Assembly (NCBI RefSeq): GCF_036802865.1
Contig: NZ_DAIRVK010000005.1
Coordinates: 62,001-126,000, forward strand
Reading direction: 5' to 3'
Length of the DNA stretch: 64,000 bases
Source of the DNA: Sulfurospirillum sp036802865
GTDB lineage: Bacteria > Campylobacterota > Campylobacteria > Campylobacterales > Sulfurospirillaceae
Position numbers and translations under genes: made by a program. Below the pieces are notes generated by a model. It did no database searches and was not told the origin of the DNA. It was given only the letters and a program-made list of their open reading frames with translations. Below, piece by piece: positions 17,620 to 26,513 of the stretch (positions are counted from its first letter, which is position 1; each line of letters opens with the position of its first letter).

Positions 17620-18422
17620 GAGTAGGGTTTATTGGCGATATTGTAGGAAAACCTGGGCGAAGTATGCTTGAAGCTCACCTTCGTAAACTACGTAAAGAGT
17701 ATGAGCTAGATTTCGTCATCGCCAATGGTGAAAATGCGAGCCATGGCTTTGGTTTAGGCTCCTTACATGCCAAAGAGCTTTTTTCGTATGGAGCCGATAT
17801 TCTTACCGGTGGAAATCACTCGTGGGACAAAAAAGAGATCATTCCTTTATTAGATGTTATGCCCATTCTTAGGCCTCTTAATTATCCTGAAGGTGTCCCC
17901 GGACGAGGCGTGAGTGTTTTACAGGTCAAAGATGAGAAGATTGCTATCATCAATGTCATGGGGCATTATGGTATGCCGATGGTTGAAAATCCTTTCTTGC
18001 GTGCTCAAAAAGCGGTAGATGAACTTCGTGCCGAAGGGGTGCAGACAATTATCATCGACTTCCATGCCGAAGTCACTTCCGAAAAACGTGCCATGCACAT
18101 GCTTTTAAAAGGAAAGGTGAGTGCCATTTTAGGTACCCACACGCACGTAGGAACAGACGACCTTCAAATCGTTGAGGGAACATGCTATGTAACCGATGTT
18201 GGGCTTAGCGGGGCACGTGATGGCGTTATAGGCATGGACAAAGATGCTCCTCTCAAACGTTTTCTCACGGGACTCCCCGCTTCGCTTGAAATTCCTAAGA
18301 AATGCAAGAAAATTTTGCAGATGGTCATTATGGATATACAAGATGGCAAATGTGTTGATGCTTTTAAACTGCGTGTTTTTGATGACCAAGAGCGTATTCT
18401 TGCAAAGGCTGTACTTGAATAG
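17616..18422 (+). CDS. YmdB-family metallophosphoesterase (TIGR00282-type)
   Basis: A 268-residue calcineurin-like phosphoesterase. Metal-binding motifs are FIGDIVGKPGR at the N-terminus, NGENASHG near 40, GGNHSWDK near 68, DFHAE near 150 and GTHTHVGT near 172. Bacillus YmdB, the studied member, hydrolyses 2',3'-cyclic nucleotides and cAMP; the physiological substrate here is unknown. GTG start inside the mfd stop (GTGA). Confidence 0.9.
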   Translation: MRVGFIGDIVGKPGRSMLEAHLRKLRKEYELDFVIANGENASHGFGLGSLHAKELFSYGADILTGGNHSWDKKEIIPLLDVMPILRPLNYPEGVPGRGVSVLQVKDEKIAIINVMGHYGMPMVENPFLRAQKAVDELRAEGVQTIIIDFHAEVTSEKRAMHMLLKGKVSAILGTHTHVGTDDLQIVEGTCYVTDVGLSGARDGVIGMDKDAPLKRFLTGLPASLEIPKKCKKILQMVIMDIQDGKCVDAFKLRVFDDQERILAKAVLE

Positions 18423-19077
18423 TTTTGATGTGTTGGTTGCGCTACAAAAACAAGGCTATATTAAAAGCACACGTGACCCTCTTTGGTGGCCAAGGTCTGG
18501 CACATTTTGGGTTGTTGTGGGTGCAATTTTAACGCAGCAAACCAAATGGGAAAAAGTTGAAAAGAGCATTGAAAATTTAGAACATGCGGGCATTGATAGC
18601 TTGGAAAAACTCGCCACATTTAATCTTGATCTTCTTGCATTGTCTATTCAACCTTCAGGTTTCTACAATACCAAAGCAAAAAATCTTCATCTATTAGCCA
18701 ATGCTATCCTTGAAACATTTGGTTCCTATGCGTCTTTTTGCGAAAATGTCGATCGTGAGTGGCTCTTAGCTCAAAAAGGTATTGGAGAGGAGAGTGCAGA
18801 TTCGATTTTATGTTATGCTTGTCTCAAAGAAGCGATGGTTGTTGATGCTTATACGACAAGACTTTTAGCCGCCTATGGATACGAGTTTGAAACGTATGCC
18901 GCATTGCAAGAATGGATCGTTGATGGACTTTTGAGTAATCTTTCAAATGTTAACAAGCTTTATGGTAAAGAAATAACGATTAATGCGCTTTTTGCAAGGT
19001 TTCATGGAAAGATTGTGGAGTTTTGTAAAGAGAATTCTCGTGGAAAAATAGTCAATGTGGAGAGTTTAGGGCTTTAA
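18415..19077 (+). CDS. magIII: 3-methyladenine DNA glycosylase, MagIII type
   Basis: A helix-hairpin-helix DNA glycosylase of the endonuclease III superfamily. Key stretches match the H. pylori MagIII pattern: GAVLTQ-like GAILTQQTKWEKVEKS, PSGFYNTKAK, WLLAQKGIGEESADSILCYA (hairpin) and MVVDAYT with the catalytic Asp; ARFHGKIVEF near the C-terminus. The four-Cys iron-sulfur loop of Nth is absent, as in MagIII. The start is TTG 18415 (AAAGG upstream, 8-base overlap with the previous gene); the frame stays open further upstream but only over the preceding gene. 220 residues. Confidence 0.88.
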   Translation: MNSFDVLVALQKQGYIKSTRDPLWWPRSGTFWVVVGAILTQQTKWEKVEKSIENLEHAGIDSLEKLATFNLDLLALSIQPSGFYNTKAKNLHLLANAILETFGSYASFCENVDREWLLAQKGIGEESADSILCYACLKEAMVVDAYTTRLLAAYGYEFETYAALQEWIVDGLLSNLSNVNKLYGKEITINALFARFHGKIVEFCKENSRGKIVNVESLGL

Positions 19078-19085
19078 GCCCAATA

Positions 19086-19116
19086 AAGCCCTTACAAATT
19101 AGATTTGTAAGGGCTT
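19086..19116. terminator. Terminator after magIII
   Basis: A 13-bp perfect stem (AAGCCCTTACAAA / TTTGTAAGGGCTT, 19086-19098 and 19104-19116) with a five-base loop is followed by a T run. It lies between convergent magIII and the DUF465 gene and could serve both. Confidence 0.8.
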
Positions 19117-19122
19117 AGCTTT

Positions 19123-19350
19123 TTAGAGGTTATGCTCTTTTTTGTATGCAACGATGAGTGCATACGCTTCATCTTTAAGTCTAAGTTTTTCTTTTTTCAT
19201 TGTCTCAAGCTCTGCATCACTGATATGTGCTCTGCCTTCATCTGCATCTGTAATTTTTTGATCAAGTTCATTGTGTTTTTCAAAAATTTTTGCAAAGTGT
19301 GCATTATCAACTTTAAGTTTTGAGATAACTTCTCTGTATTCGTGTAGCAT
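19123..19350 (-). CDS. DUF465/YdcH-family small protein
   Basis: A 75-residue, highly charged helical protein beginning MLHEYREVISKLK, with the family pattern of a heptad-rich first helix, a central HNELDQ and a C-terminal KKEKLRLKDEAY segment. DUF465 proteins are widespread in proteobacteria but have no firmly assigned function. AAGGAG precedes the ATG. Bases 19351-19481 beyond it hold no gene I can support. Confidence 0.88.
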   Translation of the reverse strand: MLHEYREVISKLKVDNAHFAKIFEKHNELDQKITDADEGRAHISDAELETMKKEKLRLKDEAYALIVAYKKEHNL

Positions 19351-19481
19351 TGGTTCTCCTTTTGTATTTGTTCTTTATTTTATCAAAAAGTGCTTAATTT
19401 TACGACTATATAGAAATATTTATACATGTAAGAAACAAGAATAACATATCTTGGGAGCGTTAACAATAAAAATTCAATATA

Positions 19482-20078
19482 TTATTTTTTCAAAATTGTA
19501 TCAAGCATCATCAGATACTCAGATAAATATTTTTTTAAATCATAGTCATCTTTTATCATGGCATGAAAATACATACCGTCTGCTGTTGCAATGAGACTTC
19601 TGATCCACTGTTTCGAATCTTCCTTTAGATAACCACTTTGTATCATCTCTTCAAAAATATTTTCAATATATTCATAGGTCAGATTATAAAAATCAAGGTT
19701 CATTTGTTTAATATATTCATTTTCAACGTTAATATACATAAAAAACGTATCTCTCATAATTTTATCTAACTCAGAATAAGCAGGATCAGAGTTATCCATA
19801 TAGCATGAGAAAAAAGCCATTAATTTTTCAAGAAATGTTTTTTTTGCTTGAATGTCATCTGTAACATGTTCAAGCATTTCATTACCTTTACGTTTAATGA
19901 CTTCATAGATGAGTGCTTCTTTTGTTTTAAAGTAATAATAAAATTGTCCTTTTGACATATTCACAGATTCGATAAATTTATTGAGGGAAAAATTGTGAAC
20001 TCCATTTTTAACAAACTCGTCGTAAGCCTGTTCGCAAATAAAATGGGATTTATCTTCTAATTTAACTTTTTGAGCCAT
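19482..20078 (-). CDS. TetR-family transcriptional regulator
   Basis: 198 residues. The N-terminal ~55 residues form a TetR helix-turn-helix (FSLNKFIESVNMSKGQFYYYFKTKEALIYE); the rest is a helical ligand-binding domain without recognised specificity. It is the last gene of the minus-strand efflux cluster and follows the RND pump by 47 bases, so it probably represses that cluster. A TetR-style operator pair upstream of the dehydrogenase at 26061-26120 is its likely target. AAAGGA precedes the ATG. Confidence 0.9.
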   Translation of the reverse strand: MAQKVKLEDKSHFICEQAYDEFVKNGVHNFSLNKFIESVNMSKGQFYYYFKTKEALIYEVIKRKGNEMLEHVTDDIQAKKTFLEKLMAFFSCYMDNSDPAYSELDKIMRDTFFMYINVENEYIKQMNLDFYNLTYEYIENIFEEMIQSGYLKEDSKQWIRSLIATADGMYFHAMIKDDYDLKKYLSEYLMMLDTILKK

Positions 20079-20125
20079 AATAATCCTTTTAACTACACCT
20101 ATAATTTTAACATGAATTGAATTTT

Positions 20126-23100
20126 TTAACGATGGGTATAGAGTTTTCTAAGTTTATCATCTAATGGTGCAAGCATTTTATAAAAAGCTGGAACAACAAA
20201 AAGACTTAAAATTGTAGAAATCAGTAATCCAAAGATAACACTCACACCCATTGGTGCTTTGATGCCAGAGCCTTCACCTACAGAAATAGCCAAAGGTAAC
20301 ATTCCAAAACACATAGCAACGGTTGTCATTAAGATAGGACGTAAGCGTGATACTCCCGCATGAATAATAGCTTCATCTAAGCTCATGGCATCCATTCTAT
20401 TTTTATTGGCTGCATCCACAACCAAGGTAGAGTTTTTGCCAACAAGCCCTAGTAATAGAAAAAGTCCCATCATACTAAAAAGACTCATAGGCATATTGGC
20501 AAGATAGAGGCCTAAAAATGCACCTGTAAAGCTTAATGGCATTGCACTCATAATAATGATGGGTTGCAATGGTGATTCATATAAAGATGCGAGAATAAGA
20601 TAGATCATAATAACAGCAGCTCCAATCGCTACTCCAAATGCTTCATTTGTTTCAGCCATACTTTTTGCATCTCCATCTAATTGGTAACTAACACCATCAA
20701 CGAGCCATTTGTCTTTATTGGCTGTTACCGTGTCAATTAATACGTCCAATGTAAGACCATTGCTCATATCTGCTCCCACTAAAACATATTTTTGACGATC
20801 CCATCGTTTAATAGTTGTTGGTGCTTCATTTTCACTCATACGAACTAAACTGGAAACCAAAATCATTTGTCCTTTATCATTCTTGATAAGTAAATTACCA
20901 ATAGCTTCGGGGCTCATGCGTTTATCATCCGAGAGTCGCATGACAATGTCATACTCTTTTCCATTCTCACGGTAATAACTCACTGCCATTTCTCCTGAGT
21001 AGGCTAAGGCAATGACATTGGCAATATCACTACTTTTAACACCGTATTTAGCGGCATTTTCACTGATAATTTTTAAAGAGAGTTGAGGCGTGTTTTGTTG
21101 CATATTGCTTTGAATACTGGCAGTGCCTTGAATCGTTTGTAGATAGTCCATTAATTTTACGGCAGATTCATTGACCAATGCCTCATTTTGAGCTCGTAAA
21201 ATCATCTGAAAAGGTGTAATCATCTCACTGTATCCTGCATCATCTGCTTCATTGATGTTAATCTTCATCTCTTTAAAATCAGCAGCTTTTTCACGTACAC
21301 TATTCATAATCTCTTGTTGACTTCGATGGCGCTTATCCATAGGAACCAATTTCACAAAGATAGCGCCTTGATGGATAGAACTATTAAGTCCAACACTCAA
21401 TGAAGAGTATTCTACCTCTGGTAGTGACAACAATGTTTTTTGAATTTCAAGTGATCTGTTTTTCATCTCATTCATCGAAATACCTGCATGTGCGGTAAGA
21501 GAGATTTTGAACTGACTTTTATCTTCTTTTGGCATAAAGACCATTCCTAAATTTCCTGATAACATCATAGAAATAATAAAAATACCTAAAGCGCTTAAAA
21601 GGGTGGTTTTTTTATAGTGTAATGCTGTTGTTAAAAGTTTTTTATAGAATTGCTCAATTGAGATAAAAATATGTTCTGTTTTGAGATAAAAAGCTGAATG
21701 AATCGGTTTAGCAACCAAAGAACTAATCATCGGTATGAGCGTAATGGCAATAATATACGAAATACAAACAGCTGCAACAATCGTAATACCGAAGCTTGTA
21801 AAAAATCGTCCTATAAGACCATCCATACTGGCAATTGGGATAAATACTGCTAAAAGCATCGCTGAAATGGCAAGAATAGAAAATGAGATCTCACTAACGC
21901 CTTCGCGCGCCGCTTGTAATTTTGGCAATCCTTCTTCTAGTTTTTTATAGATATTTTCAATGACAACAATAGCATCATCAATGATAATACCAATAGCAAG
22001 CGTAAGTGCTGTGAGGGTTAAAAGATTGATCGTTTGTCCACTCCATCCCATCAATGCCCATACTCCAAAAACAGATACAGGTAACGCAATAGCTGCAACA
22101 AGGGTGAGTGTCACATTGCGTAAAAAAATCAAAACAACTAATGAGGCTAAAATACATCCTAAAAAAAGATCAAATTGAACGCTTTCCAAAGTTGACTTAA
22201 TAAAGGTTGTTGAGTCCAATAAAATATCAATCTTAAATTCATTGGAAAGTTTTTGCAATGTGGGAAGTTGCGCTTTAACCCCATCGGCAATTTCAATTTC
22301 ATTTGCACCAGAGACTTTTTTTACCTCTATCAAAACGCCATTATTGGCATTAAAATTGGCATAGGTTCGCTCATCAGAAATATCACTGATTACATCTGCA
22401 ACATCGGATAATCTAACACCATCTTTGATTTTAATATTTTTTAAATCCTCAACATTCAAAGCATCAGCATCAATAGAAATACTCCACTCTTTTTCGTTCT
22501 GAACAACACGTCCACCATCGCGCTTGATGTTCTCTTCATTAATTTTTGTAGCAAGATCATTAAGGTCAATTCCATATTCACCAAGTTTGGAAATATTAGG
22601 CGTAATTTTTAAAAGTTTATTACGCATTCCTACAACACGTACTTCACCTACGCCTCGTAAATTTTGAAGTTTTGGCTTAATTTTTTCATTTGCAAATGTC
22701 ATGAGATTTTCAACATGGTCCGATGTAGTTGATACAAAGAGCATTATAATGGGGGATGCATTCATAGAGTATTTTTCAACAATAGGCTTGTCAACGCCAC
22801 TTGGAAAATCTACGGAAGAGACTTTATCTCTCACATCATTGGTTGCCTCTTCAATGGATTTATTGAGTTTAAACTGCGCAACAACGGTAGAAATACCCCG
22901 AGAGGTATTGGAGCTAATGCTGTCTAGCCCTGATAAACTACTAATGGCTTCTTCAATTTTATCGGTAATCTTACTTTCAATGATTTCAGAGGATCCATTT
23001 TTATACGTTGTGGTAATGGTAACAACTGGAACATCAACATTGGGTAAGAATGTTTCAGGCATCTTTTGTCTTTGGGTATATCCAAAAAATAGAATTCCTA

Positions 23101-23149
23101 ATACAAACATAATGGTGGTGATAGGTTTGGCAATAGCGAATTTATGCAT
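20126..23149 (-). CDS. RND-family efflux pump inner-membrane transporter (HefC/AcrB-like)
   Basis: A 1007-residue proton-driven multidrug exporter of the HAE1/AcrB family. It has twelve membrane helices with two large periplasmic loops (about residues 30-325 and 530-835). The proton-relay pair is visible in GIIIDDAIVVIENIY near residue 390 and the second-half Lys in GLVGKNSTLVVDAANK near 920. Adaptor and outer-membrane channel genes lie directly upstream, giving a complete tripartite pump spanning both membranes. Substrates cannot be predicted. Confidence 0.95.
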   Translation of the reverse strand: MHKFAIAKPITTIMFVLGILFFGYTQRQKMPETFLPNVDVPVVTITTTYKNGSSEIIESKITDKIEEAISSLSGLDSISSNTSRGISTVVAQFKLNKSIEEATNDVRDKVSSVDFPSGVDKPIVEKYSMNASPIIMLFVSTTSDHVENLMTFANEKIKPKLQNLRGVGEVRVVGMRNKLLKITPNISKLGEYGIDLNDLATKINEENIKRDGGRVVQNEKEWSISIDADALNVEDLKNIKIKDGVRLSDVADVISDISDERTYANFNANNGVLIEVKKVSGANEIEIADGVKAQLPTLQKLSNEFKIDILLDSTTFIKSTLESVQFDLFLGCILASLVVLIFLRNVTLTLVAAIALPVSVFGVWALMGWSGQTINLLTLTALTLAIGIIIDDAIVVIENIYKKLEEGLPKLQAAREGVSEISFSILAISAMLLAVFIPIASMDGLIGRFFTSFGITIVAAVCISYIIAITLIPMISSLVAKPIHSAFYLKTEHIFISIEQFYKKLLTTALHYKKTTLLSALGIFIISMMLSGNLGMVFMPKEDKSQFKISLTAHAGISMNEMKNRSLEIQKTLLSLPEVEYSSLSVGLNSSIHQGAIFVKLVPMDKRHRSQQEIMNSVREKAADFKEMKININEADDAGYSEMITPFQMILRAQNEALVNESAVKLMDYLQTIQGTASIQSNMQQNTPQLSLKIISENAAKYGVKSSDIANVIALAYSGEMAVSYYRENGKEYDIVMRLSDDKRMSPEAIGNLLIKNDKGQMILVSSLVRMSENEAPTTIKRWDRQKYVLVGADMSNGLTLDVLIDTVTANKDKWLVDGVSYQLDGDAKSMAETNEAFGVAIGAAVIMIYLILASLYESPLQPIIIMSAMPLSFTGAFLGLYLANMPMSLFSMMGLFLLLGLVGKNSTLVVDAANKNRMDAMSLDEAIIHAGVSRLRPILMTTVAMCFGMLPLAISVGEGSGIKAPMGVSVIFGLLISTILSLFVVPAFYKMLAPLDDKLRKLYTHR

Positions 23150-23158
23150 TTTTAGCCT

Positions 23159-23854
23159 CTACTTTGTTTTGATAGTGCCATCGCCAAAAGTGCCGATTTT
23201 TAAATCAACACCATCCGCTTCTGCATAAAGTTTTTTAGTCTCAGTATTGATGACAGGATAGACTTTAGATATTTTTGTACACACACTTTGACTCTCTGTC
23301 GCATCTTTTTTAAAACAAAAGTCGTTGCCTACATTAATCTGATTTGCAAATTGTGAATCAAATGCCAATAAGAGCTTTTTTTCATGAGAAACCAATTTAA
23401 AAAGAGGTTTGGTGCTAGAGCCTGTCATATCGCCTAATTCAATGTTTTTCTCAGCAATAATGCCAGCAAATGGGGCAACTAGCTTCATCTTTGCCACTTT
23501 CTCTTCACTTAAGAGCATTGAACTTTTAGCTTTGTCCAATTCTGCTCGTAACTTGTCCAGTGTATTTTTATCAAATACTTCTGAGCTATTTTCATAACGT
23601 TTATACTGGGCAACTAAAAATTGATATTCACTTTTTGCCATCTCTAATGCTGCTTTTTCTTCTTTATCATTCAGCACTAAAAGAACCGTACCTTTTTCTA
23701 CTTTCGTGCCGACATTGGCATTGATTGTTGCAACAATGCCTTGTGACACAACATTGAGTGATGCTTCTTTTTGTGCTTTAATTTCATAGGTTGCATAGAC
23801 ATCTGCAAACAATGCTGTGTAAAATACCATACTTATCAATAAAAACTTTTTCAT
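23159..23854 (-). CDS. RND periplasmic adaptor (membrane fusion protein), short HefB-like form
   Basis: 231 residues with a signal peptide (about residues 1-18). The order is barrel-sandwich half (NANVGTKVEKGTVLLVLND), helical hairpin (about 75-125), second lipoyl half (MKLVAPFAGIIAEKNIELGD) and part of a beta-barrel. It is much shorter than AcrA (about 400) and lacks most of the membrane-proximal domain, like H. pylori HefB. It overlaps the TolC-like gene by one base and is followed by the pump after nine bases. Confidence 0.88.
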   Translation of the reverse strand: MKKFLLISMVFYTALFADVYATYEIKAQKEASLNVVSQGIVATINANVGTKVEKGTVLLVLNDKEEKAALEMAKSEYQFLVAQYKRYENSSEVFDKNTLDKLRAELDKAKSSMLLSEEKVAKMKLVAPFAGIIAEKNIELGDMTGSSTKPLFKLVSHEKKLLLAFDSQFANQINVGNDFCFKKDATESQSVCTKISKVYPVINTETKKLYAEADGVDLKIGTFGDGTIKTK

Positions 23855-25101
23855 TATAATGCTCCTACTAGTGTCATTAAATCTGTACCTACGGTAAAGG
23901 CATATTCAGCTTTTTTGAGCTCAATCTCATTTTTTGCTGCAATACAACGATAAGAGGCTTCCTCTTTCTTTGTTAACTCACTTAAATATTCAGTATGACT
24001 AATTAGATTGGTAGAAAAGCGTTTCTTAGCATATTCGTAGGCCATACTGGTTGCTTCGAAAGCAGCATTAGCAGCATTTAATTTTGTACGAGCGGCCTCA
24101 AGTGAACGCTCAGAAATCTCTTTTTCTGTTTTAACGGTTTTTTCTTTATAGGCTATCTCTTGGGAGAGCGCTAAGACACCCAGACGTGCTGCTTCTTGAT
24201 CTTTAGATATTTTTCCAAAATCAAATAATGGAAAGCTAAATTGTAAACTCAGATCATTACTATGTTTTGAGAGTGTTTGACTTCCAGCCATATCATCATA
24301 AGATGAATAAGCATTATTTTTAAGATCGTATTGAAGTGAAATCGTAGGCATATAGGTATATTGTGATACTGAATATTCCAAACTTTTTACGGTATGTTTA
24401 TCAGCTTCTATGTCTGCTCTTGCAATACTTTTCTCTTTTGAAGCTTCATTTAAATACTCCTGATCTTGATCCATCGAAATAGCAAGACCCGTTAACTGTA
24501 AAAGCTTCAAACGTGAACTTTCTAACTGTAACTTCATGGATTCCAGATCATATTCCGCCTCTTTTTGAGACGCAACAATCGCTTGAAGTTTGTCTTTGGT
24601 GGTAAGATCATTAGTGACTAAAACAGTAATGTTTTTAATATTTTCATTAAGCTCTTTGATCTTATAATTTAAAACAGATATACCTGACTTTGCACTTTGC
24701 AATGTGTAATATTCACGAATGACATCTAACATTAATTGCTGTTTTGTAAATTCACTTTTATAAGTTTGCGCATCGTAAGCACTCTTTTGTGATGAGATTT
24801 TTCCCTCTCGTTTAAACCCGTCAAACAGAATATAAGAGGTTCTCAAGCCTACATAATCACTGTTTTTAGGCTCATAGGAGGCTCGCTCAAATTTACTATC
24901 TCGCCCTGCTATCATATCAACCGTTGGCAAATACGTTTTTTGTGAGGATTCATGTTCTTTTTTGGCTTTATCTTGATAGGTTAATTGTGATTGATACGAT
25001 TCATTGGTTCCGATAGCTGATAAAAGCTCCTTCAGTCCGACATCAGCATATACTTGTTGCAATGATAAAACAATCAATGCAAGAAAAAATTTCATTTTCA
25101 T
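23854..25101 (-). CDS. TolC-family outer-membrane efflux protein (HefA-like)
   Basis: 415 residues with an N-terminal signal peptide ending near QQVYA (residue 19). The remainder is two repeats of long alpha-helical coiled segments and short beta stretches typical of the outer-membrane efflux protein family (e.g. SYILFDGFKREGKI, SFPLFDFGKI). It would form the trimeric exit duct of the pump encoded downstream. It lies 32 bases downstream of the dehydrogenase on the same strand with no clear promoter between, so all may be one transcript. Confidence 0.92.
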   Translation of the reverse strand: MKMKFFLALIVLSLQQVYADVGLKELLSAIGTNESYQSQLTYQDKAKKEHESSQKTYLPTVDMIAGRDSKFERASYEPKNSDYVGLRTSYILFDGFKREGKISSQKSAYDAQTYKSEFTKQQLMLDVIREYYTLQSAKSGISVLNYKIKELNENIKNITVLVTNDLTTKDKLQAIVASQKEAEYDLESMKLQLESSRLKLLQLTGLAISMDQDQEYLNEASKEKSIARADIEADKHTVKSLEYSVSQYTYMPTISLQYDLKNNAYSSYDDMAGSQTLSKHSNDLSLQFSFPLFDFGKISKDQEAARLGVLALSQEIAYKEKTVKTEKEISERSLEAARTKLNAANAAFEATSMAYEYAKKRFSTNLISHTEYLSELTKKEEASYRCIAAKNEIELKKAEYAFTVGTDLMTLVGAL

Positions 25102-25133
25102 TTTTTACCTTTTATGGGAGCTTTTTAACGTGA

Positions 25134-25979
25134 TTAAAGTAAAACTTCAATCACAGATGATCCATCTTTTTTTGCAAATCCACGGCTTTCTGCTAACGTA
25201 AATAATTTGAGCATTTCCTCTAAAACTTCTGTTGGCATTCCAACAGATCTTGCTGTCTTAATAGCTATGGTAAAACCCGCTGTATAACTATCAAGTGCTG
25301 CAAATATATTCTCGTGATTATGTGTTACCATATTAGCGAGTTGGTATTCCGCACCGGGAACAAGCATAGAGACCAATGGCTCGTAAATTTCTTGTTTGAC
25401 ATTAAGTTTTTGAGCAATAGCCGTTGAGTATGCAAGGGTTACCATATTCATTACTGCACCAAAAACAGATGCAGCTTCTGCTTTGGTGGCATCCCCTATA
25501 TCACCTACACGAATCACTTCTTTTCCAAAGCTTAGAAGAAGGTCAGTCCAAAACTTTTCATCTGCATCCTTACAACCAATGGCAAAAGAGGCTTCTCCTG
25601 ATCGTAACATTGTATTGTCTGCATTGATTGTCATTTCGGCTAAGACACCACCATGTTTGGTAATTTGATCAGCCACGTCCATGATTTCATCAAGCATTGT
25701 TGTTGAAGCATTGATGAACTTTTTACCTTTAAAGGCTAATGTGAGTGCGTCATCTAATAAGAGCTCTTTGACACCTTTGCCATCTAATAGCACGATGATT
25801 GTTGCATCTGCTTCTAAAATTGCTTCTGCTGGGCTTAGAACAGCTTTGGCACCTAGTTCAACCAGTGGTGCTGTTTTAGCAGCTGTTCGATTGTAAACAA
25901 TCACTTCATGTCCCGCTTTCATCACTGCCTCAGCCATGGCTGTACCCATCAGCCCTGTTCCTAATATTGCTACTTTCAT
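25134..25979 (-). CDS. NAD(P)-dependent beta-hydroxyacid-type dehydrogenase
   Basis: A 281-residue oxidoreductase of the 6-phosphogluconate / 3-hydroxyisobutyrate dehydrogenase superfamily. The Rossmann motif GTGLMGTAMAEA lies at residues 7-18, NRT near 32 suggests NADP preference, and KAEAASVF near 165 carries the catalytic Lys region (family pattern K..N replaced by KAEAAS). Substrate unknown; some relatives reduce small aldehydes. The start is ATG 25979, with GGGAGA upstream; an ATG 48 bases earlier lacks support. It heads the efflux cluster, which suggests detoxification together with export. Confidence 0.85.
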   Translation of the reverse strand: MKVAILGTGLMGTAMAEAVMKAGHEVIVYNRTAAKTAPLVELGAKAVLSPAEAILEADATIIVLLDGKGVKELLLDDALTLAFKGKKFINASTTMLDEIMDVADQITKHGGVLAEMTINADNTMLRSGEASFAIGCKDADEKFWTDLLLSFGKEVIRVGDIGDATKAEAASVFGAVMNMVTLAYSTAIAQKLNVKQEIYEPLVSMLVPGAEYQLANMVTHNHENIFAALDSYTAGFTIAIKTARSVGMPTEVLEEMLKLFTLAESRGFAKKDGSSVIEVLL

Positions 25980-26060
25980 CTTTATATCTCCCATCATTAA
26001 TTCTAAAATTTTATAAATTTCTAGCATTGCTTGATTAACTATGCTAGGTAAGTTATAAAA

Positions 26061-26120
26061 TAAACCAGTGGTCTAATTATAAAGCAACTATGCTTTGAAT
26101 AAAATTAAACCACAAGTCTA
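26061..26120 (-). promoter_or_regulatory. Promoter with paired operator-like repeats upstream of the dehydrogenase/efflux cluster
   Basis: Two copies of a 15-base element face the same way: TAAACC-AGT-GGTCTA at 26061-26075 and TAAACC-ACA-AGTCTA at 26106-26120. The first is nearly palindromic (six of seven half-site bases), of the TAGACC-N-GGTCTA style known for TetR-type repressors. Between them, on the minus strand, TATAAT (26076-26081) directly abuts copy one and looks like the -10 of the promoter for the gene starting at 25979. A bound repressor would cover the -10 and the region upstream of -35. Confidence 0.6.
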
Positions 26121-26511
26121 AAATTTATTTATTTGAATATTTGACTTGAAGTTATATAAAAATGCTATTAAGATACCATCTGTTTGGTTGAGAGTAAATC
26201 TACTTTTAGAAGCGTTTATTTTGCCTAATATGTTCATTATTGTTGGTATAGATATGTCAACTCTGTGCTTGTATTTCATCATTTCAGGAATAATGAGTTA
26301 CGAGAAGTATCTATTGGGTTTTATATTTTTGAAAATAGCTTTGTAGTCGTTGGGGTGTTCTTTGATGTTAATGTCGGTAAATATGACACATTCAAAAGAT
26401 TAATGAGAAAATTTTGAGAAAACTTGGAGGATTGATGAATGGTTTTCTGCCAATTTCTAATCCTCCAGTAATATTTATTCTTGTTGCGTAACTTTTGTTC
26501 TTGTAAATGAC
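26118..26511 (-). pseudogene. Decayed gene of unknown family
   Basis: This 486-base gap between argJ and the dehydrogenase holds what reads as a broken protein on the minus strand. The first piece (26392-26511, beginning near VIYKNKSYATRINITGG) ends at a stop. A one-base shift continues as ECVIFTDINIKEHPNDYKA (26298-26393) to a second stop. The same frame then runs on as IIPEMMKYKHRVDISIP to a stop at 26118. About 130 codons remain, with one frameshift and one nonsense change. I do not recognise the family. The final stop lies inside the second operator repeat. Confidence 0.4.
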
Positions 26512-26513
26512 AC

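Noticed and set aside
22701..23228. A 175-codon frame antisense to the RND pump and adaptor start
   Set aside because: The opposite strand encodes clear RND and adaptor sequence; composition is that of a shadow frame.
26425..26466. Inverted repeat GGAGGATT / AATCCTCC as a possible insertion-sequence end or terminator
   Set aside because: The arms are 8 bases with a ~26-base loop and lie inside the decayed frame; no target duplication or transposase is seen.
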